Shown here piece after piece: positions 24,936 through 33,609 of a stretch of 64,000 bases of DNA. The position numbers were made by a program, and so were the translations under genes. The notes below the pieces were generated by a model. The model was given only the letters and a program-made list of their open reading frames with translations. It did not search any database and was not told where the DNA came from. Position 1 is the first letter of the stretch, and every line of letters begins with the position of its first letter. The DNA comes from Pontibacter sp. FD36 (GTDB lineage Bacteria; Bacteroidota; Bacteroidia; Cytophagales; Hymenobacteraceae), in assembly GCF_015686655.1 (NCBI RefSeq), contig NZ_JADPMP010000012.1, forward strand, positions 1 to 64,000, given 5' to 3'.

Positions 24936-26390
24936 TTATTTTCTTACCACTTTGATCATCGTGCCGGCTGGCACCTGGTCATTTAATTGCATGCCGTTTA
25001 GCACAGCCAACTCATTGTGGCGGGCGTCGGGCATGTTGTTGCTGCGCAAGGCCTGGGCCAGTGTAGTGGCTTTCGACACGGTTACAATGCTGATGCGCTC
25101 CGGCTGTCGGTTCAACTTATCAGGGTCTGACAATTCACGGAAGCTTTGCATACTGCTGCTGAATTGCTGAAAATATGTGTTGAAATTCTGAGCCGTCGTG
25201 ATTCCCATCAGGCTGTAAATATTGCCCCCATACTGTATAAAGTAGGTGAGCGTGCGCAAAGGCTGCTGTTGCTGTTGTTGCTGTTGCTGCGGAGCAGGAT
25301 CGGCTACTACCGCGAGGGCTGGTAGTCCGTTCACAGTTACTTCCTTGCTTTCCACGGGCTGCAAATTATAGTTCTGCAGTGTTTGTTGAGCAGCTTCCGT
25401 TGGGTTGTTGCCAGGAGCAAGGGTAAGTACCATCACGGCGCTTCCGTCCTTAGGGCCCATCTGTACCTGCTGCGGGGAATTCTGGTAGCCCCAGTTGGCT
25501 GGCATGTTGTACTGGAACTTCAGCACAGGATGATAGAATACGTTGTTCTCCACAAAGCCCTGTTTGGGGTCTTCTCCGTAGATAAGCCCGTCAATCATTT
25601 TGAGGTAATTGTTGCGGTTAACCTGGGCATTGGTCAGGTTCTGCTTCTTCTTTTCCTCTGCTGCCAGTTGGTGTACCGTGTTGTAACGGTCGCCCGGGTC
25701 AGGGTGAGAGGAGAGGAAGGATGGCAGCGCTTGTCCGCTTTCTTCCTGCTTGCGCTGCAGTGTGGTGAAGAAGTCGGCCATTTCAGAAGCGTCGTAGCCG
25801 ATCTTAGTCGAGTATTCCACACCCAGTCGGTCTGACTCACGCTCCGCATCACGACCGTACTTGAGCATCAATAGCCCGAGTCCCTGCGAAACCTCCTGGC
25901 CGTATTGCGCTACCGTAGGCGACAGGATCATGCCGAGCAGCAGGCCGCCCTGTGCGAGGATAGACTTACTTTGTTGCTGGGCGGAGTGGCGTGCAGTGAT
26001 ATGCCCGATCTCGTGACCAAGCACCCCCGCAAACTGCGCCTCGTTGTTGAAATGCGCCATGATGCCACGCGTGAAGTACACGTAGCCACCCGGCACAGCA
26101 AAGGCGTTGATTACGGGCGAGTCTACTATTTTGAATTCGTAGTTGAGGTTGCTGCGGTGGGATATTTTGGCCATTTGCTGGCCTTTCTCGCTGATGAAGC
26201 GCTGCAGAGCCGGGTCTTCGTATAGTCCAAACTCTGCTACTATTTGTGGGTCGGCTTCCTTCCCAAGGGCAATCTCCTGACTCTCTGACATGAACATCAC
26301 GTCTTTCTTACCCGTTACCGGGTTGGTCTGGCAGGAGCTGCTTATCAGGAACACGGATGCCAATAATCCGGTTATTATGTTCTTTCTCAT
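24936..26390 (-). CDS. M48-family metalloprotease lipoprotein
   Basis: A 484-residue periplasmic lipoprotein (lipobox ISSSC, Cys20; start at ATG 26390, since the longer frame needs TTG). The zinc motif is HEIGH at residues 126-130 within FAGVLGHEIGHITARH, with the third ligand in RDAERESDRLGVEY. It resembles the BepA/YfgC group, which clears misassembled outer-membrane proteins. After the protease domain comes a C-terminal region of about 200 residues (YNMPANWGYQNSPQQVQMGPKDG...) seen in Bacteroidota M48 proteins, ending in a LysM-like stretch (VSKATTLAQALRSNNM...VPAGTMIKVVRK). A run of nine Gln residues (coding bases about 25263-25290) links the parts and may be length-variable. Confidence 0.93.
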   Translation of the reverse strand: MRKNIITGLLASVFLISSSCQTNPVTGKKDVMFMSESQEIALGKEADPQIVAEFGLYEDPALQRFISEKGQQMAKISHRSNLNYEFKIVDSPVINAFAVPGGYVYFTRGIMAHFNNEAQFAGVLGHEIGHITARHSAQQQSKSILAQGGLLLGMILSPTVAQYGQEVSQGLGLLMLKYGRDAERESDRLGVEYSTKIGYDASEMADFFTTLQRKQEESGQALPSFLSSHPDPGDRYNTVHQLAAEEKKKQNLTNAQVNRNNYLKMIDGLIYGEDPKQGFVENNVFYHPVLKFQYNMPANWGYQNSPQQVQMGPKDGSAVMVLTLAPGNNPTEAAQQTLQNYNLQPVESKEVTVNGLPALAVVADPAPQQQQQQQQQPLRTLTYFIQYGGNIYSLMGITTAQNFNTYFQQFSSSMQSFRELSDPDKLNRQPERISIVTVSKATTLAQALRSNNMPDARHNELAVLNGMQLNDQVPAGTMIKVVRK

Positions 26391-26524
26391 TGTGGTATCT
26401 TTTTTAAGCCTCCCAATATCACCCAAATTCAGGTATATCGCAGAGACTGAATATGTAACAAGCAACGATAATACAATTTTTAAGTTGCAGCACGGGCCTG
26501 TTACGCATTTTTAGGGGTTATTTG

Positions 26525-27166
26525 TTAGGGTGTATAGTCCGGTATGTTTTGGCCCAAAATGATATCTCTTTCAGCTACCAGCAGTTCACCTTCCCGACCA
26601 AGGGTTATGATGCCGTTTCCGCCCCGGTCTTTGCGTGATGCCCGAACTTGCTGTGTGAGCAAAGAGTCGTCTTCAAACAGAAAATCATCCAGGTAGTATT
26701 CGTTTTTGTCTGGTTCTTTTACAGTAATGTGTATATGGGCCGGCTCTGAACGGGAAGGGTAGGTACCGGGTTTGATCGTATAAAACGTATACCTGCCATC
26801 AGTCCCGGTCTGGATCCAGCCGCGCAGGTAGCCGTGTCGCCTGGCCCAGCCTTTCTCGTCGCCTTTGGTTGGGTATATCCCCGTTTCATCAGTATGGTAA
26901 ATGTACAGGATGACATCCTGCGCCGGTGTTTTGCCATCGGGCAGGTAGACGGTACCGGTTACTTTGAGCTTGTCTTGTGCCTGAGGATGAAAGCCCGGGA
27001 GTGTATCAGTTGGAGAAAGCTGCTTGTCACCATACTCGTGTAGTGCCTCACAGCCTTCGCAAGGGCCTCCTACCTGGCGAGCAGGCTGTTGTCGGCCACG
27101 GTCGTCTTGTGCCTGGCAGCTGGTGCTCAGTACAAGTGTTAGCAATATTAGAATCAGCTTTCCCAT
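26525..27166 (-). CDS. Intradiol ring-cleavage dioxygenase-like lipoprotein
   Basis: A 213-residue lipoprotein (lipobox LSTSC, Cys17) of the protocatechuate 3,4-dioxygenase/catechol dioxygenase fold. The four expected iron ligands are present in order: Tyr98 (GIYPTKG), Tyr136 (KPGTYPSR), His144 and His146 (EPAHIHI). The N-terminus carries GPCEGCEALHEYGD, common in secreted members of this group. Cytosolic relatives open aromatic rings in the beta-ketoadipate pathway; exported forms have few assigned substrates, and no aromatic-catabolism genes lie nearby. The gene overlaps nothing and follows an acetyltransferase with 5 bases between them, so the two are probably cotranscribed. Confidence 0.88.
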   Translation of the reverse strand: MGKLILILLTLVLSTSCQAQDDRGRQQPARQVGGPCEGCEALHEYGDKQLSPTDTLPGFHPQAQDKLKVTGTVYLPDGKTPAQDVILYIYHTDETGIYPTKGDEKGWARRHGYLRGWIQTGTDGRYTFYTIKPGTYPSRSEPAHIHITVKEPDKNEYYLDDFLFEDDSLLTQQVRASRKDRGGNGIITLGREGELLVAERDIILGQNIPDYTP

Positions 27167-27171
27167 AGCAT

Positions 27172-27621
27172 CTATACCTTGTTACGCTCCATGTGTAAGA
27201 TTGGATAAGGTTTACCCATACTATCCTGCTCTGTGCGACCAATGATATGAAAACCCATGTGCTGGTAAAATGTGATGGCCTGTATATTCTGTTCATTTAC
27301 ATCTACCTGCTTTGCATTGCACTCTTCCACAGCATACTGCACCAGCATTTTACCAATGCCTTTGCCTCTATAATCCGGATGGAGAAACAGCATCTCGATT
27401 TTACCAGCTGCTATACCTATAAACCCGGTGATGCGGTTTTGAACGTCGCGCGTACAGGCTAGATCTACCGCTTGCAGATACTGGTTCAAGATCAGGGGCC
27501 TAAAATATCTAATATCCTCTTCCTGAAGAAAATGATGCGTCGCCCGCACGGAAGCCTCCCACAGATCAGTTAGCTCCAGATAATCCGATTGGGTAACAGC
27601 AGTGTCAATCTGAGAACGCAT
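27172..27621 (-). CDS. GNAT-family N-acetyltransferase
   Basis: A 149-residue acyl-CoA-dependent acetyltransferase. The acetyl-CoA pocket is MLFLHPDYRGKGIGKMLVQYAVEE (the R/Q-x-x-G-x-G/A signature as RGKGIG), followed by the beta-bulge strand and NIQAITFYQHMGFHIIGR near the C-terminus, as in YjaB/PhnO-like proteins. The start ATG at 27621 is consistent with the family. The substrate is not predictable. It is 5 bases upstream of the intradiol-dioxygenase-like gene on the same strand. Confidence 0.9.
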   Translation of the reverse strand: MRSQIDTAVTQSDYLELTDLWEASVRATHHFLQEEDIRYFRPLILNQYLQAVDLACTRDVQNRITGFIGIAAGKIEMLFLHPDYRGKGIGKMLVQYAVEECNAKQVDVNEQNIQAITFYQHMGFHIIGRTEQDSMGKPYPILHMERNKV

Positions 27622-27775
27622 ACAGCTTAAAGTTCATGTTTTGATGGATGGGCATTATAAGTTATTTAAAATAAATTATTTATGTTAATCTAATATATAA
27701 TGTAAATTTTACGTTTAAGTTATGTGATCTGTAAATTTATATAGGAATCTATACTGCATCTTTAACCTTCTGACT

Positions 27776-28660
27776 ATGAGATTAAACTTGTACATTCTGC
27801 TGCTATTTTGCCTTTTGTTAAGTGCATGCGATAAAGATCCAATTGTTGAAGAAGAACCGTTAGCCACCGATTGTTTGGTACAGCAGGTGATTAGCTATTA
27901 TACTTCAAGACCAAACATCCAGCCACAAAGTCGGATGAAGCATGTCTTTTCTTATGATAACCAAAACAGGATTACGCAGGTAGTACGTACCAGTCTGGAG
28001 AGCAGCACAGCAGATTATGAGGGTATTACGACTTACCATTATAATGACGAAGGAAGAATTGCTGAGGTAAGACTAACCAGTACCTATTCTCCTGGCCATG
28101 AATCGATCTATACTTATGAGTATAATGAACGGGGTCAATTACTTGTGAGGAGACATTTCGATGCGATCGTGAATTGCCCTACCGTTGAACTTGCGAAAGT
28201 AGAATATACCTATGGGGCCGCTAATGAGCCAGACTCATCAGCATTTCACTCGATGAGACCTTGGCAAGGCTCTGACTTATTCCATAATTTATCTTACAAA
28301 TCTACGTATGTCAATGGTTTGATGTCACGTGTAAAGACGTATCCTATTGATCCTGAATTCCAATTTCGGCCTTATGAAGATGATATCAGGTATGATACAA
28401 GGAAGGCGCCTTTCTCAGCATCTCCGGTGCAACTTGCCCTTATGCTGGATTATGCCACTGATGGTTTCGTGTTGAATTTGCCTCAGCTTCATAATGTGAC
28501 GAGCGTAACCAGGTGGAGTGAAAATGGCCAGATAGCTTTTGCATACGATATACAGTACACCTATTCTGACACAGGGTATCCTCTTACAGCACGGCAGAAG
28601 TATTCACAAGGAGACTATGTAGAGTATAACTTTGAATACAGCTATACCTGCTCAAATTAA
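27776..28660 (+). CDS. YD-repeat-like lipoprotein of unknown function
   Basis: A 294-residue surface or periplasmic lipoprotein (lipobox LLSAC, Cys18, followed by DKDP and acidic residues, a pattern often linked to surface export in Bacteroidota). Several degenerate RHS/YD-type units are visible: FSYDNQNRITQVV, YHYNDEGRIAEVRL, YEYNERGQLLVRR and YTYSDTGYPLTARQ. These form strand-turn repeats rather than a full RHS shell; the protein resembles the DUF4595 group. No toxin domain is attached. The gene stands alone after an A/T-rich spacer of 154 bases and has a lower GC look than the sugar-utilisation genes. Confidence 0.72.
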   Translation: MRLNLYILLLFCLLLSACDKDPIVEEEPLATDCLVQQVISYYTSRPNIQPQSRMKHVFSYDNQNRITQVVRTSLESSTADYEGITTYHYNDEGRIAEVRLTSTYSPGHESIYTYEYNERGQLLVRRHFDAIVNCPTVELAKVEYTYGAANEPDSSAFHSMRPWQGSDLFHNLSYKSTYVNGLMSRVKTYPIDPEFQFRPYEDDIRYDTRKAPFSASPVQLALMLDYATDGFVLNLPQLHNVTSVTRWSENGQIAFAYDIQYTYSDTGYPLTARQKYSQGDYVEYNFEYSYTCSN

Positions 28661-28819
28661 GTTTATGGTTGGTAAGGCAGGTATCTGAAGCCGTACTGTA
28701 ACTTTCTCCGGCTGTTCGGCTCATCTTTTCGGGGCTATACCTGGCAGGCACTGAGTGTCTGTACTACTGCTCATCGGTACACCTTGCTAATCAGCCGGGC
28801 AATCGCCAATTTTGTGTTT

Positions 28820-29281
28820 ATGTACACACGCGAACAAGCTTCAAAACTTAGACAGGCATTCTGGACGGCTTTCGGGCAGTATATGGCGCCAGTGCTTTCG
28901 GCAGAGGGCATGCCGACTAACTGGATCAACTATAAGACGGGCTTGAAGAATGTATACTTCCGGATGCAGGCCGACAAAAAGCAAGCCTCTATTTCTATTG
29001 AGATGACGCAGCCAGATCCTGAAATTCAGCAAATGTTCTTTGAGCAGTTTGAGGCCCTGAAAGAATTGCTGCACAGTACGGTAGAAGAGGAGTGGACATG
29101 GGACCTGCACACCGCTGACGAATACGGAAAGGTTGTAAGTCGCATCTACACTGAGTTGAAAGGGGTGAGCGTCTTTAACCAGGATGACTGGCCGGCGCTA
29201 ATCTCTTTTTTCAAGCCGCGCATCATGGCGCTAGATGCATTCTGGAGCGACGCCAAATACAGCTTCGACGAGCTGCGGTAG
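28820..29281 (+). CDS. DUF4268 protein
   Basis: A 153-residue cytosolic protein starting MYTREQASKLRQAFWTAFGQYM, the usual opening of DUF4268 proteins; an in-frame TTG at 28784 would add 12 residues and is not needed. NWINYKTGLKNVYFRMQADKKQASISIEM and the Trp-rich C-terminal half also fit. Related domains occur at the C-terminus of restriction-endonuclease-like proteins and as free-standing genes; the function is not established. It ends 8 bases from the convergent DUF3820 gene. Confidence 0.8.
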   Translation: MYTREQASKLRQAFWTAFGQYMAPVLSAEGMPTNWINYKTGLKNVYFRMQADKKQASISIEMTQPDPEIQQMFFEQFEALKELLHSTVEEEWTWDLHTADEYGKVVSRIYTELKGVSVFNQDDWPALISFFKPRIMALDAFWSDAKYSFDELR

Positions 29282-29288
29282 GTATAGC

Positions 29289-29528
29289 CTATCGCATGCG
29301 GGCCTGCCGTTTCAGGGGCTCGAGTAAGTACTCCAGCCCATTGAGTCTTATTTCGTAGAGGGTGGCCAGCAGCATGCCTAACTTGCCGGGCGGAAAGCCT
29401 TCACGGGCAAACCACTCCAGGTAGGAGACAGGCAAGTAGCATAGCACCGTGTCCTTGTACTTACCGAAAGGCATTTTCATACGGACCAATTCCGTGAGCA
29501 TGGAGGAGTCAGGCTGGTTTACTTCCAT
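29289..29528 (-). CDS. DUF3820 small protein
   Basis: A 79-residue protein matching DUF3820 (the family also called putative quorum-sensing-regulated virulence factor): MPFGKYKDTVLCYLPVSYLEWF, then a REGFPPGKLG loop and LLATLYEIRLNGLEYLLEPL. The role is unknown. Its first 10 bases overlap the 3' end of the propeller lipoprotein gene on the same strand, so the two are probably translationally coupled. Confidence 0.85.
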   Translation of the reverse strand: MEVNQPDSSMLTELVRMKMPFGKYKDTVLCYLPVSYLEWFAREGFPPGKLGMLLATLYEIRLNGLEYLLEPLKRQARMR

Positions 29529-31039
29529 TCCGGCATGGTGGCGTTGTCAAACAACTTCGTTCTGTTTCTGTCTCTTACATCAGTAGTAGGTTCAAGTTCT
29601 ACTGTGTATACATCCTGTCTGCTTAACCCGTCGTTATTTGTGTTTACAAAGATCACTCTGGCCCCATCTGGTGAGAAGCGAGGGTATAGGTCATTTGTGC
29701 CAGCAGGCTTGTGTGCGGATACATCGAGCACAGTACCTGTACCGTCTATGTTCCGGATATAGATGCGGGAGTCTAATTGGCGACCATCTGCCGACTCAAA
29801 GCCCGAGGCGTCTACCGTATACATGATTCGGGTACCATCAATAGAGAAGGATGGACTTTCAACACGGCCTGGCAAATTTCCTACTATCTGCTGCATACCT
29901 GAGCCATTTGCATTCATGATGTAAAGCTCCGAATCGTTGATGTTAGAGCCAATGGTCTGCACCAAAATTCTGTTCCCCTGTGCGGTCCAGTCCACCATAC
30001 GGAAATGGCGGTTGGCAGGGGCTGTGGCAATCAGGGTAAGACCTGAGCCGTCTCTGTTTATGGTATAGAGTTTATCGTAATTGGCGTACAGCAATTTGCC
30101 GCCGTCAGGAGACCAGGTGAAGCCAATGCCCTGGTTGTGGTATCCTACTACCGGCAAGGTGGTTACTTGTCTCTTGGAATTACCTTCCAGAGTCATTACA
30201 AAAATGTGAGGATCGGTGCCTACGTTAGAGGAGTAAGCAATAAGGTCACGTTGTGGGTTCAGCCGAGGCCACCATTCACGTGCAAAACTGGTTGTCAGAC
30301 GGAAGGTGTTATCAGTAGTGCCATCAGATGCATATACATCGTAATTGTTATCGATAACACGCGTAAAGAAGTGACGCATGGTTGGTAGCGACGCAGTGGT
30401 AAAGCTCCAAACATCACTGTTGCTGATGTTACCTTTAGAATCTTTGGAAACAACTTGCCAAAAGTATGTTGTGTTATACTTCAGCTCCGTTACTTGTACG
30501 CTGGTATCCTGAATGGCTTCAGCTACCTTTTTTTTTTGACCGCTCAAAGACTCAAACAGGTATACATCGTAGCTCAGGGTATCATTTCGGTCAAGGTCTC
30601 TGCCTTGCCATCTTAGCGTAAGGGCATTTGGTACATTGGTCGCTTCAGTTGCCGGATCGGGATTTGAGGCAGGGTCTGGGATTGCATTTCCTTCTTTCGT
30701 GCTTTCGAGGATAATGGTAACGCTTGTCTGCTTATCGTGGCGTACAGCTACATTAACAGCCTCTGATTTATAACCCGATTTTTTAGCGGTGATGCTATAG
30801 TCGCCGCTACCAATTCCTTCAATCAAAAATCTGCCCTCTGCATCTGTCACGATGGCCGATGTAGCTGGATTAGTAGAGATGCTGACAGCAACCAGAGAGG
30901 TAGATGTGGTTGCATCTAAAACAACGCCTGCAATAGAGCCTTCACCTTCGGGCTCTACGGTGTCTTCATTACAAGACATGAAGCTAATAAACACTAAGAA
31001 TAGACAAACAAGCCGAAGGGTAGTAGCTGTTTTAAACAT
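29519..31039 (-). CDS. TolB-like beta-propeller lipoprotein with carboxypeptidase-regulatory and Fn3 domains
   Basis: A 506-residue lipoprotein (lipobox FMSC, Cys23). Residues about 32-112 are a carboxypeptidase-regulatory-like beta-sandwich (GSIAGVVLDATTSTSLVAV...LIEGIGSGDYSITAKKSGYKS); about 120-215 resemble a fibronectin type III domain (LTLRWQGRDLDRNDTLSYDVYL...YFWQVVSKDSKGN). The remainder carries PD40/TolB propeller blades such as FTWSPDGGKLLYANYDKLYTINRDGSG and PRFSPDGARVIFVNT. Such proteins bind peptidoglycan-linked or secreted partners; no catalytic site is seen. It lies just downstream of the curli genes on the same strand, but after a 174-base gap, so a link to curli is only a possibility. 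Confidence 0.82.
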   Translation of the reverse strand: MFKTATTLRLVCLFLVFISFMSCNEDTVEPEGEGSIAGVVLDATTSTSLVAVSISTNPATSAIVTDAEGRFLIEGIGSGDYSITAKKSGYKSEAVNVAVRHDKQTSVTIILESTKEGNAIPDPASNPDPATEATNVPNALTLRWQGRDLDRNDTLSYDVYLFESLSGQKKKVAEAIQDTSVQVTELKYNTTYFWQVVSKDSKGNISNSDVWSFTTASLPTMRHFFTRVIDNNYDVYASDGTTDNTFRLTTSFAREWWPRLNPQRDLIAYSSNVGTDPHIFVMTLEGNSKRQVTTLPVVGYHNQGIGFTWSPDGGKLLYANYDKLYTINRDGSGLTLIATAPANRHFRMVDWTAQGNRILVQTIGSNINDSELYIMNANGSGMQQIVGNLPGRVESPSFSIDGTRIMYTVDASGFESADGRQLDSRIYIRNIDGTGTVLDVSAHKPAGTNDLYPRFSPDGARVIFVNTNNDGLSRQDVYTVELEPTTDVRDRNRTKLFDNATMPEWK

Positions 31040-31213
31040 GAGCTAGCAAAGATAAATGGATAAAAAGCAACAGAATTCGAAGAGAGTAGATAATAAGAAA
31101 CATATCACTCAATTCGTGACACAATATAGTATCTCTTGAGCTAAATGTAGGAATAAATTATACTAAATGCTGCTTTTTTTACTTTATTTTTTGATGAGGA
31201 AGGAGGGACAGGC

Positions 31214-31594
31214 TTAGTTACCCTGATACACGATCATATCTTGCGCAACAACTTTGTCTTGGTCGAGTATTTCAAGCACGATGGTATAGGTGTCTTGGGG
31301 TGTTACCGAAAAAGAAGATTTGGAGAGGATAATGGTTTGTCCAGCGGCTGCCTGTACCATACCTGACTGGCTATTCACAGATTTGCCAGCTGTGCCAGCA
31401 CGTTCGCTTTTCATGCGGTAGCTAAAGCTTACATCTGTGTTAGAGTTGTTTGTGAACTGTGAGTTAATAGAAAGCATGTTGCCCTGCTCTTCTGTGACGA
31501 GCTGAGCTTTGTATGGTTGCGAAGCAGGCATAGGGTTTTGAGTCGACTGACCAAAAGAAAGTAAGGCAAATAAAGGGAAGAAGAAAATGGCCAT
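31214..31594 (-). CDS. csgH: CsgH-like curli chaperone
   Basis: A 126-residue exported protein with signal peptide ending near FGQ (residue 16). It has the single beta-sandwich pattern of CsgC/CsgH proteins, which stop curlin from polymerising in the periplasm: YKAQLVTEEQGNMLSINSQF, then SFSYRMKSERAGTAGKSVNSQSG, where the S-Y-R-x-x-x-x-R-x-G-x-x-G spacing is like alpha-proteobacterial CsgH, and a closing TYTIVLEILDQDKVVAQD. It is the last gene of the curlin cluster and follows the CsgB-like gene by 15 bases, so the two share a transcript. The assignment rests on pattern and context rather than on a strong signature. Confidence 0.7.
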   Translation of the reverse strand: MAIFFFPLFALLSFGQSTQNPMPASQPYKAQLVTEEQGNMLSINSQFTNNSNTDVSFSYRMKSERAGTAGKSVNSQSGMVQAAAGQTIILSKSSFSVTPQDTYTIVLEILDQDKVVAQDMIVYQGN

Positions 31595-31609
31595 AGTCTA
31601 CATGTTTAA

Positions 31610-32137
31610 TCAGTTTACACGTCCATTTGTAATGGTTACCTGCATACCTTGACCTTGCTGGGTAACTTCAACGGGCACGGCTGGAGTTATGCCAATCTCA
31701 TTTTTTCTGAGAACGTGCCCATTACCTATCTGGCTGATATTAAATTCCTTGTTATCGGCTCTAACTTGATGCTCAACTAGGTTGTTATCACCTATTTGAT
31801 TCACCAGGAAAAGGTTATTGTTACCTTCCACTAAGCTTTCATACGTGTTATTAACGCCAGTTTGGTTCAGATTAGTCACGTTGCCAGTGCCGACCTGCTG
31901 AATAATGGCAAGGTTGGCATCGCCATTTTGTATGACTACAGCTGCGTTGCCAGCAGTTTGCTGGCTCATTAGCAAAGAGCGCTCTTGGTCCGTTAATCTA
32001 TTATTTTGCAGTAGATAGTCACGAACTTCACCACCAATTTTACCACCGATTACTCTTTCCTCTACTTCTCCAACCTGAGCGAAGGCAGAAAGACTGGCAA
32101 ATAATGCCATTGCGAAAGTTACAAATGCGTGTTTCAT
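31610..32137 (-). CDS. csgB: CsgB-like minor curlin (nucleator)
   Basis: A 175-residue exported protein (signal ending at AFAQ, residue 21). About seven curlin half-repeats occupy residues 60-150, of the form N-x-A-x-(I/V)-x-Q-x-G: NAAVVIQNGDANLAIIQQVG, GNVTNLNQTG and FNISQIGNGH. Repeats are fewer and less regular than in the three long curlins next to it, and the N-terminal 40 residues and C-terminal tail (VEVTQQGQGMQVTITNGRVN) are unlike theirs. That makes it the likeliest surface nucleator that seeds fibre growth, by analogy with CsgB. It precedes the CsgH-like gene with 15 bases between. Confidence 0.78.
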   Translation of the reverse strand: MKHAFVTFAMALFASLSAFAQVGEVEERVIGGKIGGEVRDYLLQNNRLTDQERSLLMSQQTAGNAAVVIQNGDANLAIIQQVGTGNVTNLNQTGVNNTYESLVEGNNNLFLVNQIGDNNLVEHQVRADNKEFNISQIGNGHVLRKNEIGITPAVPVEVTQQGQGMQVTITNGRVN

Positions 32138-32212
32138 AGTCGGTTCCTTTAAGATAGCCTAATGTACTAACGATATATGTTAATTCAAAGTTTAGACTGT
32201 GTAAAATTTATA

Positions 32213-33484
32213 TTAGTTGCTTTGTATGACGGTTGCTTTGTTATAGTTGCCTGTTTGCGTTACCGTACTGATATGGCCAATGCCAGTCTGATATTGAATA
32301 GCTTCGTTGCCTGTGCCGCGCTGCGTTAGTTTGGCAGTAAGATCGGAGCCGCTCAACTGCGACTGTATACCTTCGTTGCCAATGCCATATTGCGTAATAC
32401 TTGCCAGGCTGTTGCCCGCTATACCTTGTTGTGTTTGGATGGCGCTATTCCGTAGCCCTTCCTGATAAATAAGCGCCTGGTTAGGGCCCGTTATTTCTTT
32501 TTGATTTTGACTGGCGATGTTGCCTACTCCTTTTTGCTCAATGGCTGCCGAGTTGGTTGCCGAAATAAATTCCTGCAACTGCACGGCATCGTTGTAAGCG
32601 CCAGCCTGTTGTATGGTTGCTATGTTGTTGCCTGTTATCATGGCTTGTCTCTGGCTTGCTGTGTTAACGCCAACGCCAAAAAGAATACTACTTTGCTGCG
32701 TAATGCTTGCTTCGTTTTGTGCGTATATACCTGATTGTGTTTGTGATGCCACGTTCAGTGTACCATTCTGTGCAATATATCCTTTGTTACTGCCAGTTAC
32801 TTGTATCTGAGTTTGTTCTGCTTTGTTCAGGTACCCCTCTTGCAGGATACTGGCTTCGTTTGTCGTATAAATATTTTCTTGTAGCTGTGCCGCCTTGTTT
32901 GCCGTACCTGTCTGGCTAATGTAGGCTGTGCTGTGTTTGCTTTCGTATTGTTGGGTTTGTGTTGCCGTGTTCAAATAGCCATCCTGATCTATCTTAGTTT
33001 GGTTATGGGCTGCTATACCTGTGCGTCCTTGCTGGGTTTGCGAAGCTGTGTTTAAATTTCCTTTCTGGTTTAACTCAGCTGTGTTGTTTTCAGCGCCTTC
33101 GTTTTGTTTTATGTTGGCAATGTTCGACCATCCCTGCTGCGTGGCTTCCGCAGTATTGCTTTTGCCTACCTGATTTATGTTTGCCACATTAAGCCCACCA
33201 CCTTGTGTAACAGCTGCGCTATTGCTAGTACCATTTTGGTTTACGGTGGCACGATGGCCTACACCCTCCTGTTGTACAGTGCTTGTATTCCCGCCAAGGG
33301 TCGCAATAACATCAGGTGTTTTAGGGTCTTTTTCTGCTGGTTTTCCTTTGCCAGGTGTTTCCACTGGCTTTTTTCCATTGTTGCCATAGCTGTGCTCAGG
33401 CCGCTTTTCTGGGCTCTTGCCTTGACCAAATGACATACCAGCAACAAGCATAAATAGTGAAGCAGTAAACGTAAACTTTTTCAT
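32213..33484 (-). CDS. Long curlin-repeat amyloid subunit (423 aa)
   Basis: Exported CsgA-type fibre subunit, about three times the length of E. coli CsgA (151 residues). The signal peptide ends at SFGQ (21). A Lys/Pro-rich linker (about 22-65, EKRPEHSYGNNGKKP...) precedes some 30 half-repeats. In the centre these alternate in two kinds: N-x-A-x-I-x-Q-x-G and N-x-A-x-Q-x-Q, so the true unit is a pair of about 22-24 residues, as in TAYISQTGTANKAAQLQ and EASILQEGYLNKAEQTQ. Stacked Gln and Asn at these places form the ladders of the curli beta-solenoid. It shares signal peptide and design with the paralogue at 33610-34959 and lies behind that gene's terminator. Confidence 0.9.
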   Translation of the reverse strand: MKKFTFTASLFMLVAGMSFGQGKSPEKRPEHSYGNNGKKPVETPGKGKPAEKDPKTPDVIATLGGNTSTVQQEGVGHRATVNQNGTSNSAAVTQGGGLNVANINQVGKSNTAEATQQGWSNIANIKQNEGAENNTAELNQKGNLNTASQTQQGRTGIAAHNQTKIDQDGYLNTATQTQQYESKHSTAYISQTGTANKAAQLQENIYTTNEASILQEGYLNKAEQTQIQVTGSNKGYIAQNGTLNVASQTQSGIYAQNEASITQQSSILFGVGVNTASQRQAMITGNNIATIQQAGAYNDAVQLQEFISATNSAAIEQKGVGNIASQNQKEITGPNQALIYQEGLRNSAIQTQQGIAGNSLASITQYGIGNEGIQSQLSGSDLTAKLTQRGTGNEAIQYQTGIGHISTVTQTGNYNKATVIQSN

Positions 33485-33534
33485 GATAGGGTGTAATCAG
33501 GGTGTGGAAAGAAGGCGCGTTGTGTAAGGAGGTA

Positions 33535-33581
33535 ATTAAAAAAGAGGTTTCTGCAACGGTAAAACCGCCGCAGAAACCTCT
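33535..33581 (-). terminator. Intrinsic terminator after the 449-residue curlin
   Basis: A 12-bp perfect stem (33543-33554 with 33570-33581), 15-base loop, followed on the minus strand by CTTTTTTAATTA. It lies 28 bases after the curlin stop and separates two long curlin genes, so downstream genes need read-through or their own promoter. Confidence 0.88.
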
Positions 33582-33609
33582 AAAAGTTACTTTGTGAACT
33601 CAAGCATAA

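Noticed and set aside
29519-31039. The propeller lipoprotein as a member of the curli operon
   Set aside because: A 174-base gap separates it from the CsgH-like gene, and no curli system is known to me to need such a protein; only proximity supports it.
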